This document shows, in pieces, positions 1 to 11,349 of a DNA stretch of 64,000 nt. Under the pieces are notes generated by a model, which worked only from the letters and a program-made list of their open reading frames with translations, searched no databases and had not been told where the DNA came from. Each line of letters starts with the position of its first letter. Position 1 is the first letter of the stretch. The DNA is from an uncultured Pelagibacteraceae bacterium (GTDB lineage: Bacteria > Pseudomonadota > Alphaproteobacteria > Pelagibacterales > Pelagibacteraceae): assembly GCA_902610975.1 (NCBI GenBank), contig CACLXL010000002.1, positions 1 through 64,000 of the forward strand, given 5' to 3'. The position numbers were made by a program, and so were the translations under genes.

Positions 1-37
1 TAAAAGGGAGGTGCTCTACCAACTGAGCTAAGGGCCC
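1..37 (-). tRNA. tRNA-Lys (UUU), 3' part truncated by window edge
   Basis: Reverse complement GGGCCCTTAGCTCAGTTGGTAGAGCACCTCCCTTTTA: acceptor 5' strand, D-arm and anticodon loop CTTTTA with TTT anticodon. Confidence 0.85.
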
Positions 38-81
38 TTTAACACGATCTTTTATATTTTTATTAAATAAAATTCAAATAA

Positions 82-1197
82 TTAATCGTAAAAATTAATA
101 TATTTTTTGTAAAAATTCGTATAAGTCCCTTTTTTAATATTATCTCTAATTTCTCGCATAAATTGTTGGTAAAAATATATATTGTTAAGTGAAATTAACA
201 TTGAAGCTAACATTTCGTCAGATTTTATTAAATGATGCAGGTAGCTTTTAGAATATTTATTTATTTCTTTAATGTCGCACCTTTCATCTAACGGAGAGTA
301 GTCATTTTTGAATTTAGAGTTTTTTAAGTTAAGTTTACCTTCCCAAGTAAAAGCTAAACCAGTTCTACCTGATCGAGTTGGAAGCACGCAATCAAACATA
401 TCTATTCCCTCTTTAACTGCACCAAGAATATCTGAAGGTGTGCCAACTCCCATTAAATATCTGGGTTTATTTTTAGGGAAATATTTAAGTGTCTCATTTA
501 ATATTTTAAACATGTCCTCTTGATTTTCTCCGACTGCTAAACCCCCCATAGCGTAACCATCAAAACCTATTTCAATTAATTTATTTATACTTTCAATTCT
601 TAGATCTTTATTTAAACCTCCCTGTGCAATTCCAAATAATGCTTTTGTTTTTACATTTCCAAGTTCTACCTTGCATCTCTTCGCCCAATGCGTGGAGACA
701 TCAATTGCATTTGATAAAATCTTCTTATCACGTGTTAATTTAGGACACTCATCTAAAACCATTAAAATGTCTGAATTAATTGCTTTCTGAACTTGTATGC
801 TTTTTTCAGGACTTAAAATAATTTTTTTTCCGTCTAGATGTGATTTAAAGATAGCACCAATTTTTTTGTCTATCTTATTTAGTTTTGATAAGGACATAAT
901 TTGATATCCACCAGAGTCTGTTAAAATTGGTTTTTGCCAGTTCATAAAATTATGTAGACCATTAAATTTTTTTAGAATTTCTATTCCCGGTCTTAAGAGC
1001 AAATGGTAAGTATTTCCTAAAATAATTTCAGATTTAGTTTTTAAAAGATCATCTGTAAAAACTCCTTTTATTGTTCCTTGAGTACCAACAGGCATAAAGG
1101 CAGGAGTATTAACAGTCCCTTTTGATGTAATTATTTTGCCTAATCTAGCGTTTTCATTTTGAGTAATTAACTCAAAAGAGAATTCATTTTTAGGCAT
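82..1197 (-). CDS. tgt: queuine tRNA-ribosyltransferase
   Basis: ORF protein: GTQGTIKGV, LTDSGGYQIMSL, FGIAQGG, YLMGVGTP motifs. Confidence 0.96.
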   Translation of the reverse strand: MPKNEFSFELITQNENARLGKIITSKGTVNTPAFMPVGTQGTIKGVFTDDLLKTKSEIILGNTYHLLLRPGIEILKKFNGLHNFMNWQKPILTDSGGYQIMSLSKLNKIDKKIGAIFKSHLDGKKIILSPEKSIQVQKAINSDILMVLDECPKLTRDKKILSNAIDVSTHWAKRCKVELGNVKTKALFGIAQGGLNKDLRIESINKLIEIGFDGYAMGGLAVGENQEDMFKILNETLKYFPKNKPRYLMGVGTPSDILGAVKEGIDMFDCVLPTRSGRTGLAFTWEGKLNLKNSKFKNDYSPLDERCDIKEINKYSKSYLHHLIKSDEMLASMLISLNNIYFYQQFMREIRDNIKKGTYTNFYKKYINFYD

Positions 1198-1202
1198 TTA
1201 TT

Positions 1203-1757
1203 TTATTTTAATTTTAAAGATAAAATTTTATCAGGTTCAGCTACGGCTCCAGAATTAGGATCACCTTTTTTTATTTTATCAATAAATTCCATTCCTTTGA
1301 CAACTTTTCCAAAGGCTGAATATTGTCTGTCTAGATGTGGGGCTGACTCAAAACATATAAAAAACTGACTATTCGCACTATTAGGATCCGCAGATCTAGC
1401 CGCAGAGAGAATTCCTCTTGTATGAGCAATATCAGAAAATTCTGCTTTTAAATTTGGTAAATCAGATCCACCTGTTCCAGCTAAAGATAAATCAAAACTA
1501 GATTTTTTACTATTTCCAAATTTCACATCTCCAGTTTGAGCCATAAAACCTTCTATAACTCTGTGAAAAACAACACCGTCATACTCGCCAGCACTGGCCA
1601 AATCTTTAAATCTTTTGACATGGTTTGGAGCCTTATCTGGATAAAGTTCAATTTCAACATCTCCATAAGTTAATTTAAGTATCATTATCTCATTTGCCAT
1701 AAGCTTTGTATTTACTAAACTAAAAAAAAATATAAATAAATAGATAAATTTTCTCAT
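1203..1757 (-). CDS. peptidyl-prolyl cis-trans isomerase, cyclophilin type, with N-terminal signal peptide
   Basis: GVVFHRVIEGFMAQTGD, NSQFFICF, FGKVVKGM cyclophilin motifs; hydrophobic N-terminus. Confidence 0.93.
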   Translation of the reverse strand: MRKFIYLFIFFFSLVNTKLMANEIMILKLTYGDVEIELYPDKAPNHVKRFKDLASAGEYDGVVFHRVIEGFMAQTGDVKFGNSKKSSFDLSLAGTGGSDLPNLKAEFSDIAHTRGILSAARSADPNSANSQFFICFESAPHLDRQYSAFGKVVKGMEFIDKIKKGDPNSGAVAEPDKILSLKLK

Positions 1758-2245
1758 AAGAATTTATTTTTTAACATTTTAACAGTATATTTAGATACGA
1801 ACCTATCAATATTTCCTCCTAAATTTGCTATTTCTTTCACAAATTTCGAAGAAATTATTTGATTTTCAACGTCGGACATTAAAAACATTGTCTCTATTTT
1901 GGAGTTCAGTTTTTTGTTCATACCTGCTAATTGAAATTCATATTCAAAATCTGATACAGCTCTTAATCCTCTAATTATTGCTGAGGCATTATATTTTTTA
2001 CATAATTCAATTGTTAAATTACTGAAGGCAATGACTTTAATTTTTTTTTTATCAAATCTTAAATCTTTAAATAAAGAGTTATCAATTATTTCAAGTCTTT
2101 CCTCTATGGAAAAAAAATAATCCTTATCAGTGTTATCAGTAGTAGCAACAATTAATTTATCAAAAATTTTTAGTGATTTTTTGATTACGTCAATGTGTCC
2201 ATAGGTTATAGGATCAAAAGTGCCCGGGTAAACTGCAGTTTTCAT
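1754..2245 (-). CDS. coaD: phosphopantetheine adenylyltransferase
   Basis: YPGTFDPITYGHIDVI, IIRGLRAVSDFEYE, ISSKFVKEIA motifs. Confidence 0.96.
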   Translation of the reverse strand: MKTAVYPGTFDPITYGHIDVIKKSLKIFDKLIVATTDNTDKDYFFSIEERLEIIDNSLFKDLRFDKKKIKVIAFSNLTIELCKKYNASAIIRGLRAVSDFEYEFQLAGMNKKLNSKIETMFLMSDVENQIISSKFVKEIANLGGNIDRFVSKYTVKMLKNKFL

Positions 2246-4815
2246 ATAATATTATTTTCAATTTTTATAACTGAAACTACTTTTTCAGTACCTGATAATT
2301 TTTTTATTCTAACACCTTGGGTATTTCTTCCTGCTATTCTTATTTCTTTTACAGCACATCTCATAATACTCCCTTTATCTGTAGATAATAGAATTTCATC
2401 AGTCTCATCAACTACTAAGGAAGAGGCTATATTTCCATTTCTCGGGGAATTTATAATACCAATAATACCTTTACCGCCTCGATTAGTTACTCTGTAATCC
2501 TCGTAAGATGATCTTTTTCCATAGCCATTTTCAGAAACTGATAAGATAAACTTATCTAAAGCATTTTTAATTTTTTTATCTTTATCAATTATTTTCTTAT
2601 CAAGTTGAGAATTACCTAAAATTGATATTGATATTACTTTATCATTCTCGTTAAGTTTTATTCCTTTTATTCCTTTAGAAGATCTACCTTTAAAAAGTCT
2701 CAATTTTTTAGATTTGAATCTTATACATTTGCCAAATTTAGTGCTCAATAATATATCTTGATCGTCTTTACAAATTTTAACTCCTATAATTTTATCATCT
2801 GAGTCAAGTTTCATTGCAATTTTTCCACTGTTATTTATGTTTGAAAAATCTTCTAAAGAATTTTTTCTTACATTACCTTTTGCTGTTACAAATATGACCA
2901 TATGTTTCTTCCACTCATTTTCGTCTTCAGGTAATGGCATAATTGAACTTATTGAGTGATGGCTTTTTAAGGGTAATATATTAAATATTGATTTTCCTTT
3001 TGAGGCAGAGGTTCCTTCAGGTATTTTATGAGCTTTAATTTTATATACTAAACCTTGTGTTGAAAAAAATAGCACAGGAGTATGAGTATTAGCTGTAAAT
3101 ATTTGGACAACAAAATCGTCTTCTCTTGTCGATATTCCAGCCTTTCCTTTTCCTCCCCTTTTTTGAGCTTTTAGTAAACTTAATGGTCCCCTTTTGATGT
3201 AACCTTGATTTGTAATATTAATTACAACAGATTCTTTTTGAATAGTTTCTTCAATATTATAATTCAAAACTGCATCAATAATTTTAGTTTTTCTAGGAAA
3301 AGAAAATTTATCTTTTATTTTTGTAAGTTCGTCGACTATCAAATTATTTAAAGCTTTTTTTGAATTTAAAATTTTATTAAATTCAACTATTAATTTTGAA
3401 AGTTTTGAGATCTCTAATTCAATTTCACTTATTCCAAAAGCTGTCAACTTTTGTAATTTAAGTTCTAATATCGAGTCTACTTGCTCATTGCTTAATTGAT
3501 AGCTTGATACATTTTTTTTCTTTTCGATTTGAGAAATAATTCTAATACTTTTTTTAATTTTCCATTTTTTTGATAACAGATTTTTTTTAGCTACATTTGA
3601 GTCTTTTGAGCTTTTAATTATTTTAATAACTTCATCTATATTTTCAACAGCAGCAGCTAAACCAATCAAAATGTGTGCTCTCTCTTCTGCTTTTTTTAAA
3701 TCAAATTTTACTCTTTTAATTACTGTATCTTCTCTAAATTTAAGAAATTCTGAAATGAACTCTTTTAAATTTAAAATTTTGGGTTTGTTATCTACTATGG
3801 CTAATGTATTAAAGCCAAAAGAACTTTCAATATTAGTTAATTTATATAATTGTCTTCTTACAGTTTCTGCTTCAACACTTTTTCTAAGTTCAATTACAAC
3901 TCTTATTCCTTCTCTATTTGACTCATCTCTTAGATCTCTTATACCATCAATTTTTTTATCTCTCACTAGTTGCGCAATCCTTTCAATTAACAATGATTTA
4001 TTTACTTGATAAGGAATTGATTTGATTATTAATAAATCTCGACCGCCTTTTTTTTCTTCAAACTCTATTTCTCCCCTTATTTTAAACGAACCTCTACCTT
4101 TGTTATATCCCTGTTTAATTATATCTTTTCCAATAATTACTCCACCAGTTGGAAAATCAGGTCCGGGAAGATATTTCATTAATTGAGCAATTGTGATTTC
4201 TTTGTTATTTATAAAAGCTATAGTCGCATTAATAACTTCCCCTAAATTGTGAGGCGGTATACTAGTAGCCATACCAACAGCGATGCCTCCTGCTCCATTG
4301 ACTAATATATTTGGATATTGAGAGGGCAAAACCTCAGGTTCTTTTTCAGTTTCATCATAATTGCTCCTAAAATTAACAGTATTTTTTTCTAAATCTTCTG
4401 TTAAAAATTGAGCTATTCTTCCCAATTTTGTTTCAGTATATCTCATAGCTGCAGGAGGATCTCCATCAATTGAACCAAAATTTCCTTGACCTGAAATTAA
4501 AGGAACACTCATAGAAAAATCTTGTACCAATCTTACAAGTGCGTCATAGACTGATTGATCTCCGTGTGGATGATATTTACCAATAACGTCTCCTACAATT
4601 CTTGCAGATTTTCTGAATGGTTTTGACCAATCGTAACCCCCTTTGTACATTGCATAAATAATTCTTCTATGAACAGGTTTTAAGCCATCTCTTACATCAG
4701 GCAAAGCTCTACTAACAATTACGCTCATTGCGTAAGATAGATAAGAAGAACTCATCTCATCTTGAACAAATATAGGTTTAAAAGATTTATTATTTTCTAC
4801 TAAATTTTTTTCCAT
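2242..4815 (-). CDS. gyrA: DNA gyrase subunit A
   Basis: SYAMSVIVSRALPDVRDGLKPVHRRI, AARIVGDVIGKYHPHGD-like region, QRGGKGK, C-terminal beta-pinwheel repeats. Confidence 0.97.
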   Translation of the reverse strand: MEKNLVENNKSFKPIFVQDEMSSSYLSYAMSVIVSRALPDVRDGLKPVHRRIIYAMYKGGYDWSKPFRKSARIVGDVIGKYHPHGDQSVYDALVRLVQDFSMSVPLISGQGNFGSIDGDPPAAMRYTETKLGRIAQFLTEDLEKNTVNFRSNYDETEKEPEVLPSQYPNILVNGAGGIAVGMATSIPPHNLGEVINATIAFINNKEITIAQLMKYLPGPDFPTGGVIIGKDIIKQGYNKGRGSFKIRGEIEFEEKKGGRDLLIIKSIPYQVNKSLLIERIAQLVRDKKIDGIRDLRDESNREGIRVVIELRKSVEAETVRRQLYKLTNIESSFGFNTLAIVDNKPKILNLKEFISEFLKFREDTVIKRVKFDLKKAEERAHILIGLAAAVENIDEVIKIIKSSKDSNVAKKNLLSKKWKIKKSIRIISQIEKKKNVSSYQLSNEQVDSILELKLQKLTAFGISEIELEISKLSKLIVEFNKILNSKKALNNLIVDELTKIKDKFSFPRKTKIIDAVLNYNIEETIQKESVVINITNQGYIKRGPLSLLKAQKRGGKGKAGISTREDDFVVQIFTANTHTPVLFFSTQGLVYKIKAHKIPEGTSASKGKSIFNILPLKSHHSISSIMPLPEDENEWKKHMVIFVTAKGNVRKNSLEDFSNINNSGKIAMKLDSDDKIIGVKICKDDQDILLSTKFGKCIRFKSKKLRLFKGRSSKGIKGIKLNENDKVISISILGNSQLDKKIIDKDKKIKNALDKFILSVSENGYGKRSSYEDYRVTNRGGKGIIGIINSPRNGNIASSLVVDETDEILLSTDKGSIMRCAVKEIRIAGRNTQGVRIKKLSGTEKVVSVIKIENNII

Positions 4816-4821
4816 TAAAAT

Positions 4822-5280
4822 TTAAAAAGGAATTTCATCATCTAAATCAACACTATCTTGATTTAAATTATCATTTGGTAAAGAACTTTTATTTTCAGAT
4901 ACTAAGTTAGAGTTATTTCCACTATTTTTACTATCTAGCATTGTTAAACTAGAATTGTAACCTTGTAAAATTACTTCCGTAGAATATTTGTCCTGACCAG
5001 TGGTTTCATCTTTCCATTTTCGAGTACTTAATTGCCCTTCAACGTAAACATTCGCTCCTTTTTTAACATATTGTTGCACAACATTTACTAATCCTTCATT
5101 AAAAATCACAACTCGATGCCATTCGGTTTTCTCTTTTCTCTCTCCACTAGATTTATCTTTCCAAGATTGGCTGGTAGCTAGACTTAATCTAGCAACATTT
5201 TTACCGTTAACCATTTGTTTTATTTCAGGATCTGCGCCTAAACGACCTATTAATTGTACTTTATTTAAACTTCCAGCCAT
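4822..5280 (-). CDS. ssb: single-stranded DNA-binding protein
   Basis: MAGSLNKVQLIGRLGADPE, TEWHRVV, acidic tail DLDDEIPF. Confidence 0.97.
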   Translation of the reverse strand: MAGSLNKVQLIGRLGADPEIKQMVNGKNVARLSLATSQSWKDKSSGERKEKTEWHRVVIFNEGLVNVVQQYVKKGANVYVEGQLSTRKWKDETTGQDKYSTEVILQGYNSSLTMLDSKNSGNNSNLVSENKSSLPNDNLNQDSVDLDDEIPF

Positions 5281-5380
5281 AATATTTTGAATAAAATTTG
5301 ATTTTTTATTGTTAAATTTCAGTAATTTATATCATATTTGAATGGTAAATATAAGATGATTATTATTTAATAGAAAAGAA

Positions 5381-8260
5381 ATGTTGAAAAAAATCGTTGT
5401 AAAAGGCGCTAAAGAACACAATTTAAAAAACGTTTCTCTAGAAATACCAAAAGAGAAATTAGTTGTTATAACTGGTCTGTCAGGATCTGGAAAATCATCA
5501 CTTGCGTTTGATACAATTTATGCTGAGGGACAAAGAAGATATGTAGAAAGTCTCTCATCTTATGCTCGTCAATTTTTGGATAAGATGAAAAAACCCAATG
5601 TGGATTTTATTGAAGGGTTAAGCCCAGCGATTTCTATAGAGCAAAAAAATACATCTAAAAACCCTAGGTCGACAGTAGCAACAGTGACCGAAATTTATGA
5701 TTATATGAGAGTTTTATTTGCCAGAATAGGAATTCCTTATTCTCCGTTTACAGGAAAACCAATCAGATCACAGTCGATTAGTGAAATGGTAGATAAAATA
5801 AAAAAGCTTCCAAAGAATAATACCATTTTTATTTTAGCTCCTATTATTAGAGGTCGTAAAGGTGAATACAAAAAAGAAATACTTAATTACAAAAAAAGAG
5901 GTTTTTCAAAAATTAAAGTAGATGGTAAATATTTAAATATTGACGAATTTCCAAACTTAAACAAAAAAATCAAACACGATATTTCAATTATTGTAGATAG
6001 AATAATTTTGAGTTCAAATTTAGGTAATAGGCTTGCAGATAGTGTTGAAACAGCAGTAAATCTTTCAGATGGATTATTAATGGTAGAATATGAAAATGAA
6101 ACTTTACCAAAAAAATTTAGAAAAAAAGAGTCTATAACATTTTCGTCAAAATTTTCTTGCCCTGAAAGTGGTTTTACAGTTGAGGAAATTGAACCGCGAT
6201 TATTTTCATTTAATTCTCCTTATGGAGCATGTGAAGAATGTGAGGGAATAGGACATAATTTAAATGTTGATCCAAATTTAGTTGTTTCCGATGTAAAAAA
6301 AAGTCTTCAAGATGGGGTTATTGAACCGTGGTCAAAGTCAACTTCTTTGTATTATGCTCAAACTTTGGCGTCTTTAGCTAAACATTATAAAATTTCAATG
6401 TCAGACCCTTGGAAAAAAATTCCAAAAAAAATACAAGATATTATTCTTTACGGTTCTAATGATGAAGAAATTAAATTCTCATATGATGATGGGTATGAGT
6501 CTTATTCAACAAAGAAGGCTTTTGAAGGTGTGATTAATAATTTAGAGAGAAGATATCTTGAAACTGATAGTGAGTGGAAAAGAGAGGAAATTGCTCAGTA
6601 TCAGAGCGAGACAGATTGTGAAAAATGTAAAGGTATGAGATTAAAAGATGAGGCCTTGTGTGTTAAAATAAATAATCTTAACATTAGTCAAGTTACAGAG
6701 AAATCGATAGATATTGCGCAAAAATGGTTTGCAAATTTAGAAAATGTTTTAAATGAAAAAGAAAATAAAATTGCTCAACACATATTAAAAGAGATAAATG
6801 AAAGGTTAAACTTTTTGCTAAACGTAGGATTAAATTATCTTACTTTATCGAGAGAGTCAGGAACTTTATCAGGTGGTGAAGCCCAAAGAATTAGATTGGC
6901 TTCACAAATAGGATCAGGTTTAACCGGTGTTTTGTATGTTTTAGATGAGCCATCTATTGGTCTGCACCAAAGAGATAATAAAAAATTAATTACAGCTTTA
7001 AAAAAATTAAGAGATTTAGGTAATACAGTAATAGTTGTCGAACACGATATTGAAACAATGGAAAGTTCTGATCACATAATTGATATAGGACCAGAAGCAG
7101 GATTAAAAGGAGGCCAGATTGTTGCTGAGGGTGAGGTAAGAGAAATTATAAAAAATGAAAATAGTATTACAGGAAATTATTTATCTGGAAGAAAATTTAT
7201 TCCGGTCCCAAAAAAAAGGAGAACAGCAAAGAATGGTAGATTCATCGAAATAAGTGGCGCAAGTGGAAATAATTTGAAAAAAGTAAATTTAAAAATACCA
7301 GTTGGAACTTTTACTTGTGTAACAGGAGTTTCAGGAAGTGGGAAATCTACTTTGATTTTACATACTTTATACAACGCATTTAATTTAATATTAAATAAAA
7401 ATAAAAGTCGAAAAGTTCCAAAAGCATTTACTGGATTTAAAGGTACAGAGTTAATAGATAAAATTATAGATATAGATCAATCACCAATAGGTAGAACTCC
7501 AAGATCTAACCCGGCTACTTATACTGGAGCTTTTGGACCGATAAGAGAATGGTTTGCAAGTTTACCAGAGTCAAAAGCAAGAGGATATAAAGTTGGGAGA
7601 TACTCTTTTAATGTAAAAGGAGGCAGATGTGAGACTTGCGAGGGAGATGGAGTGTTAACTTATGAAATGCATTTTTTGCCTGATGTTTTTATACCTTGTG
7701 ATACTTGTAAGGGAGCAAGATATAATAGAGAAACTTTAGAAATAAGATTTAAAAATAAAAATATCGCAGATGTTTTAGACATGACAGTTGATGAAGGTTG
7801 TGAATTTTTTGAGAATATTCAAAGTATTAAATCAAAATTAATCACCTTAAAACATGTCGGTCTTGGATATATGAAAATAGGTCAACAAGCCACAACCTTA
7901 TCAGGTGGAGAAGCCCAAAGAATTAAATTAGCCAAAGAGCTTTCAAAAAGACCTACTGGTAGGACTTTATACATATTAGATGAACCGACAACTGGGTTAC
8001 ACTCACATGACATCAAAAAATTGTTAGAAATTTTACAAGCATTTGCTAATACAGGTAACACTGTTGTTGTTATTGAACATAATCTTGATGTAATTAAAAC
8101 CGCAGACCATATTATTGACATGGGACCTGAGGGAGGAATAAATGGAGGAAAAATTATTGCAGAGGGATCACCTGAAAAAGTGTCCACAGTAAAAGAGAGT
8201 TTTACAGGAAAATTTATTAAAGAAATTATTGGTAATACTTCAATGAAAAAGACTGCTTAA
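5381..8260 (+). CDS. uvrA: excinuclease ABC subunit A
   Basis: Two ABC domains ([18 protein letters not shown]), CxxC zinc motifs, LSGGEAQRI twice. Confidence 0.98.
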   Translation: MLKKIVVKGAKEHNLKNVSLEIPKEKLVVITGLSGSGKSSLAFDTIYAEGQRRYVESLSSYARQFLDKMKKPNVDFIEGLSPAISIEQKNTSKNPRSTVATVTEIYDYMRVLFARIGIPYSPFTGKPIRSQSISEMVDKIKKLPKNNTIFILAPIIRGRKGEYKKEILNYKKRGFSKIKVDGKYLNIDEFPNLNKKIKHDISIIVDRIILSSNLGNRLADSVETAVNLSDGLLMVEYENETLPKKFRKKESITFSSKFSCPESGFTVEEIEPRLFSFNSPYGACEECEGIGHNLNVDPNLVVSDVKKSLQDGVIEPWSKSTSLYYAQTLASLAKHYKISMSDPWKKIPKKIQDIILYGSNDEEIKFSYDDGYESYSTKKAFEGVINNLERRYLETDSEWKREEIAQYQSETDCEKCKGMRLKDEALCVKINNLNISQVTEKSIDIAQKWFANLENVLNEKENKIAQHILKEINERLNFLLNVGLNYLTLSRESGTLSGGEAQRIRLASQIGSGLTGVLYVLDEPSIGLHQRDNKKLITALKKLRDLGNTVIVVEHDIETMESSDHIIDIGPEAGLKGGQIVAEGEVREIIKNENSITGNYLSGRKFIPVPKKRRTAKNGRFIEISGASGNNLKKVNLKIPVGTFTCVTGVSGSGKSTLILHTLYNAFNLILNKNKSRKVPKAFTGFKGTELIDKIIDIDQSPIGRTPRSNPATYTGAFGPIREWFASLPESKARGYKVGRYSFNVKGGRCETCEGDGVLTYEMHFLPDVFIPCDTCKGARYNRETLEIRFKNKNIADVLDMTVDEGCEFFENIQSIKSKLITLKHVGLGYMKIGQQATTLSGGEAQRIKLAKELSKRPTGRTLYILDEPTTGLHSHDIKKLLEILQAFANTGNTVVVIEHNLDVIKTADHIIDMGPEGGINGGKIIAEGSPEKVSTVKESFTGKFIKEIIGNTSMKKTA

Positions 8261-8287
8261 TATTTAAAATTATGATATGAATGAATC

Positions 8288-8890
8288 ATGACAAGTATAC
8301 TACAATCATTATCTAAAACAGTTCACCTCTCACTGGGGATAGCTGTAATACTATTATTATTTTTGCATTTTTTTGGTGACGGATTTGCATTCGACAGATA
8401 CTTCTTTAGTTGGTTATTTAGATATTTACACGTATTAACAGGAATAATGTGGATAGGTTTACTATGGTATTTTAACTTTGTACAAATTCCATCAATGCCG
8501 AATATTCCTGATGAACAAAAGCCTGCGATTGGAAAAGTGATAGCACCTAAAGCTTTATTTTGGTTTAGATGGGCCGCTTTAGGTACAATTATAACTGGAT
8601 TAATAGTTTCATATCTGCAAGGATATGTTCATCAAGCAATGATATTAGGAATAGGCGGTGGAGATCCAAAATCTACCGCAATAGGAATAGGTATGTGGTT
8701 AGGAATAATAATGGCTTATAACGTTTGGTTTGTAATTTGGCCTAATCAAAAAATAGCTTTAGGAATAGTAGATAGCTCGCCAGATGAAAAAGCTAAATCG
8801 GCAAAAACTGCAATGTTATTTTCTAGGGCAAACACTTTATTATCTTTTCCAATGTTGCTTTCGATGGTAGCGGCACAAAATCTTTATTAA
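8288..8890 (+). CDS. membrane protein related to the urate oxidase/PuuD N-terminal domain family
   Basis: Multi-TM protein with HVLTGIMWIGLLWYFNFVQIPSMP; no cytochrome c CxxCH domain. Confidence 0.7.
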   Translation: MTSILQSLSKTVHLSLGIAVILLLFLHFFGDGFAFDRYFFSWLFRYLHVLTGIMWIGLLWYFNFVQIPSMPNIPDEQKPAIGKVIAPKALFWFRWAALGTIITGLIVSYLQGYVHQAMILGIGGGDPKSTAIGIGMWLGIIMAYNVWFVIWPNQKIALGIVDSSPDEKAKSAKTAMLFSRANTLLSFPMLLSMVAAQNLY

Positions 8891-9796
8891 TTACGGAACA
8901 ATTTTTTCTTCTTCTTTTTCTAAAGTCTTATAACTTACTTTAAAAAATTTAAGTATTGGTGAAGCGACGAATATTGAAGAATATGTTCCAATAATCACTC
9001 CTAATATCATAGCAAAAGAAAATCCTCTTAAAATTTCTCCACCTAAAATATAAATTGATACTAGTGCAAGTAAAGTAGTTGCTGATGTTATTATTGTTCT
9101 AGAAAGTGTTTCATTAATTGATAAATTTGAAATATCACTGATACTTATTTTAGTATACTTAAATAGATTTTCTCTTATTCTATCGTAAATTACAACAGTA
9201 TCATTCATTGAATAACCTACTATTGTTAATACTGCTGCAATTATTGATAAATTAATTTCCAAAGATAAAACTGAAAATATACCCAATGTAATTACTACAT
9301 CGTGAAACAAAGCAATTATCGAACCTACACTAAACTGCCATTCGAATCTTACCCAAATATAGAAAAGCATTGCAGCTAGGGCTAAAGAGATCGCTATGAC
9401 AGATGACTCTAATAATTCTGAACTTACTTTAGGACCAACATTTTCCACTCTTCTAAAATCAACTGCTGAATTTAGGTTATTTGTTAATTTTTCCTTGATT
9501 TCAGGAATTAAATTATTATTCGTAGTATTCTTTTGTTCAACTTTGACCAGAAAATCTCCCTCTTTTCCAAATTTTTTTACATTTATATCGCCTAAATCCA
9601 TGGTGCTTAAAGAATTTCTTATAGAGTATGCTTCAACAGTTTTTTCAGTTCTTAATTCAATTAAGGTACCCCCTTTAAAATCTATTCCATAATTCAATCC
9701 CTTAAATGATATAAAAATTATACTTAAAATAAAAAATACTATTGAAAAGAAGTTTGCTTTTTTAAATTTTGATACAAAATTAATATTTTTAATCAT
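8891..9796 (-). CDS. secF: protein translocase subunit SecF
   Basis: GIDFKGGTLIELR, VGYSMNDTVVIYDRIREN. Confidence 0.96.
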   Translation of the reverse strand: MIKNINFVSKFKKANFFSIVFFILSIIFISFKGLNYGIDFKGGTLIELRTEKTVEAYSIRNSLSTMDLGDINVKKFGKEGDFLVKVEQKNTTNNNLIPEIKEKLTNNLNSAVDFRRVENVGPKVSSELLESSVIAISLALAAMLFYIWVRFEWQFSVGSIIALFHDVVITLGIFSVLSLEINLSIIAAVLTIVGYSMNDTVVIYDRIRENLFKYTKISISDISNLSINETLSRTIITSATTLLALVSIYILGGEILRGFSFAMILGVIIGTYSSIFVASPILKFFKVSYKTLEKEEEKIVP

Positions 9797-11340
9797 GATA
9801 TTTTAACATCCTTATTGTTATCTCTTAATACGATAATTGATGTAAGGTGTCTTGCTAGAAAATAAGCTGTAAAAAGTGTAGTTACGATGCCTATTCCAAG
9901 AGTTATAGCAAAACCTTTTACTGGACCAGATCCAAATGCAAATAAGATTATAGCGGCGATTAAAGTAGTTATATTAGCATCAAGAACTGTTATTTTTGCT
10001 TTTGAATATCCTGTGTCAAAGGCGTGTATAACTGATTTTTCTGTTTTTAATTCCTCTTTAATTCTCTCAAATATTAATACATTTGCATCTACAGCCATTC
10101 CGACAGTTAAGATAATTCCTGCTATCCCAGGTAAGGTCAGAGTTGCCTCTAATATTGTTAAAACGCCTACTAACATTAACAAATTTGCAATTAAAGCAAT
10201 GTTAGCAACTAATCCGAATACCCTATACTTATAGAACATAAAAATAATTACTAAAATAAACCCAACTATTAAAGAGGTAACACCGGATTTGATTGAGTCC
10301 TCTCCTAAATCAGGTCCAACAGTCCGCTCTTCAACAATATCAAGAGGAGTAGGTAGAGCGCCTGACCTAAGAAGTAATGCTAAATCAGTTGCTTGTTGAA
10401 AAGTGAAATTTCCAGAAATCATTCCTTTTCCGGAAGTAATTGGCTCATTTATATTAGGCGCACTTATTATTTTACCGTCTAAAACTATTGCAAGTCTTTT
10501 TCCTACATTATCAGTAGTTGCTCTTCCAAATTTTTGAGCACCAAGTCTATCTAAAGTAAATGAAACAGTTGGTTCATTTTGTTGATTTTGAATACTTGGT
10601 TGAGCGTCAATTAAATTTTCACCACTCATCACAATTCTTTTGCTAATTTTCAATATTTCTCCAGTTTCTGAGATTAACTCATCAACACCAAATTCAGAAT
10701 TTTCACTAACCAATCTAAAATTTAATTGAGCAGTCTTGCCTAAAAGATTTTTTATTCTCTCAGGGTCTTTTAATCCTGGTAATTCAACCAAAATTCTTTT
10801 ATCACCCCTTTGAAGTATAGTTGGTTCTTTAGTGCCTACATCATCTATTCTCCGTCTTACAATTTCGATAGATTGTTTTAGAGCAGCATTATTTATAGTC
10901 AACAATCCATATTTTGAAAATAAAACCTCAACATAATTATCTTTCTTTTTTTGATAATCTAGTTCAAATGATCTGTAATTTTCTATATAAGGATTTACTA
11001 AATTATTTTTTTTTGAAAAAAAAAGTAAATCAAATTTGCTTATGTCATCTATTTTGAACGATAAGTTTTTATTCTTAATCTTAAAATCTTGATAGTTTAA
11101 TCCATTATCTTTTAATAATTTTTTTAACGGAATAACTTTTGATTGTATTTTTTCCTCAACAAGACTGTCAGAGTTTATCTCGAGTAAAAGATATGAACCT
11201 CCTTGTAAATCAAGTCCCAAATTCACTTTTTTTTCTAAAAAAGTTTTATCTGTGGTTTGTAAATTAAGTAAAGAAAAAATCGAGATAAAGAAAAATATTA
11301 AATAAATTATAATGACGTTTATTTTTGAAAAATTTAACAC
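9793..11340 (-). CDS. secD: protein translocase subunit SecD
   Basis: LGLDLQGGSYLLLE, GMAVDANVLIFERIKEE. Confidence 0.97.
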   Translation of the reverse strand: MLNFSKINVIIIYLIFFFISIFSLLNLQTTDKTFLEKKVNLGLDLQGGSYLLLEINSDSLVEEKIQSKVIPLKKLLKDNGLNYQDFKIKNKNLSFKIDDISKFDLLFFSKKNNLVNPYIENYRSFELDYQKKKDNYVEVLFSKYGLLTINNAALKQSIEIVRRRIDDVGTKEPTILQRGDKRILVELPGLKDPERIKNLLGKTAQLNFRLVSENSEFGVDELISETGEILKISKRIVMSGENLIDAQPSIQNQQNEPTVSFTLDRLGAQKFGRATTDNVGKRLAIVLDGKIISAPNINEPITSGKGMISGNFTFQQATDLALLLRSGALPTPLDIVEERTVGPDLGEDSIKSGVTSLIVGFILVIIFMFYKYRVFGLVANIALIANLLMLVGVLTILEATLTLPGIAGIILTVGMAVDANVLIFERIKEELKTEKSVIHAFDTGYSKAKITVLDANITTLIAAIILFAFGSGPVKGFAITLGIGIVTTLFTAYFLARHLTSIIVLRDNNKDVKIS

Positions 11341-11349
11341 AAAAAAGAA

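Noticed and set aside
308-523. Plus-strand 71-aa ORF inside tgt
   Set aside because: Fully antisense to a strong conserved gene; no recognisable protein features
2195-2497. Plus-strand 100-aa ORF over coaD/gyrA 3' ends
   Set aside because: Antisense shadow of two conserved genes
3671-4009. Plus-strand 112-aa ORF in gyrA
   Set aside because: Antisense to gyrA; composition typical of shadow frames
5281-5380. LexA/SOS box between ssb and uvrA
   Set aside because: No GTTC-N7-GTTC or E. coli-type SOS palindrome found by eye in the 100-bp divergent region
7882-8187. Minus-strand 101-aa ORF in uvrA
   Set aside because: Antisense to the conserved second ABC domain of uvrA
9887-10234. Plus-strand 115-aa ORF in secD
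   Set aside because: Antisense to secD TM region, which explains the hydrophobic appearance
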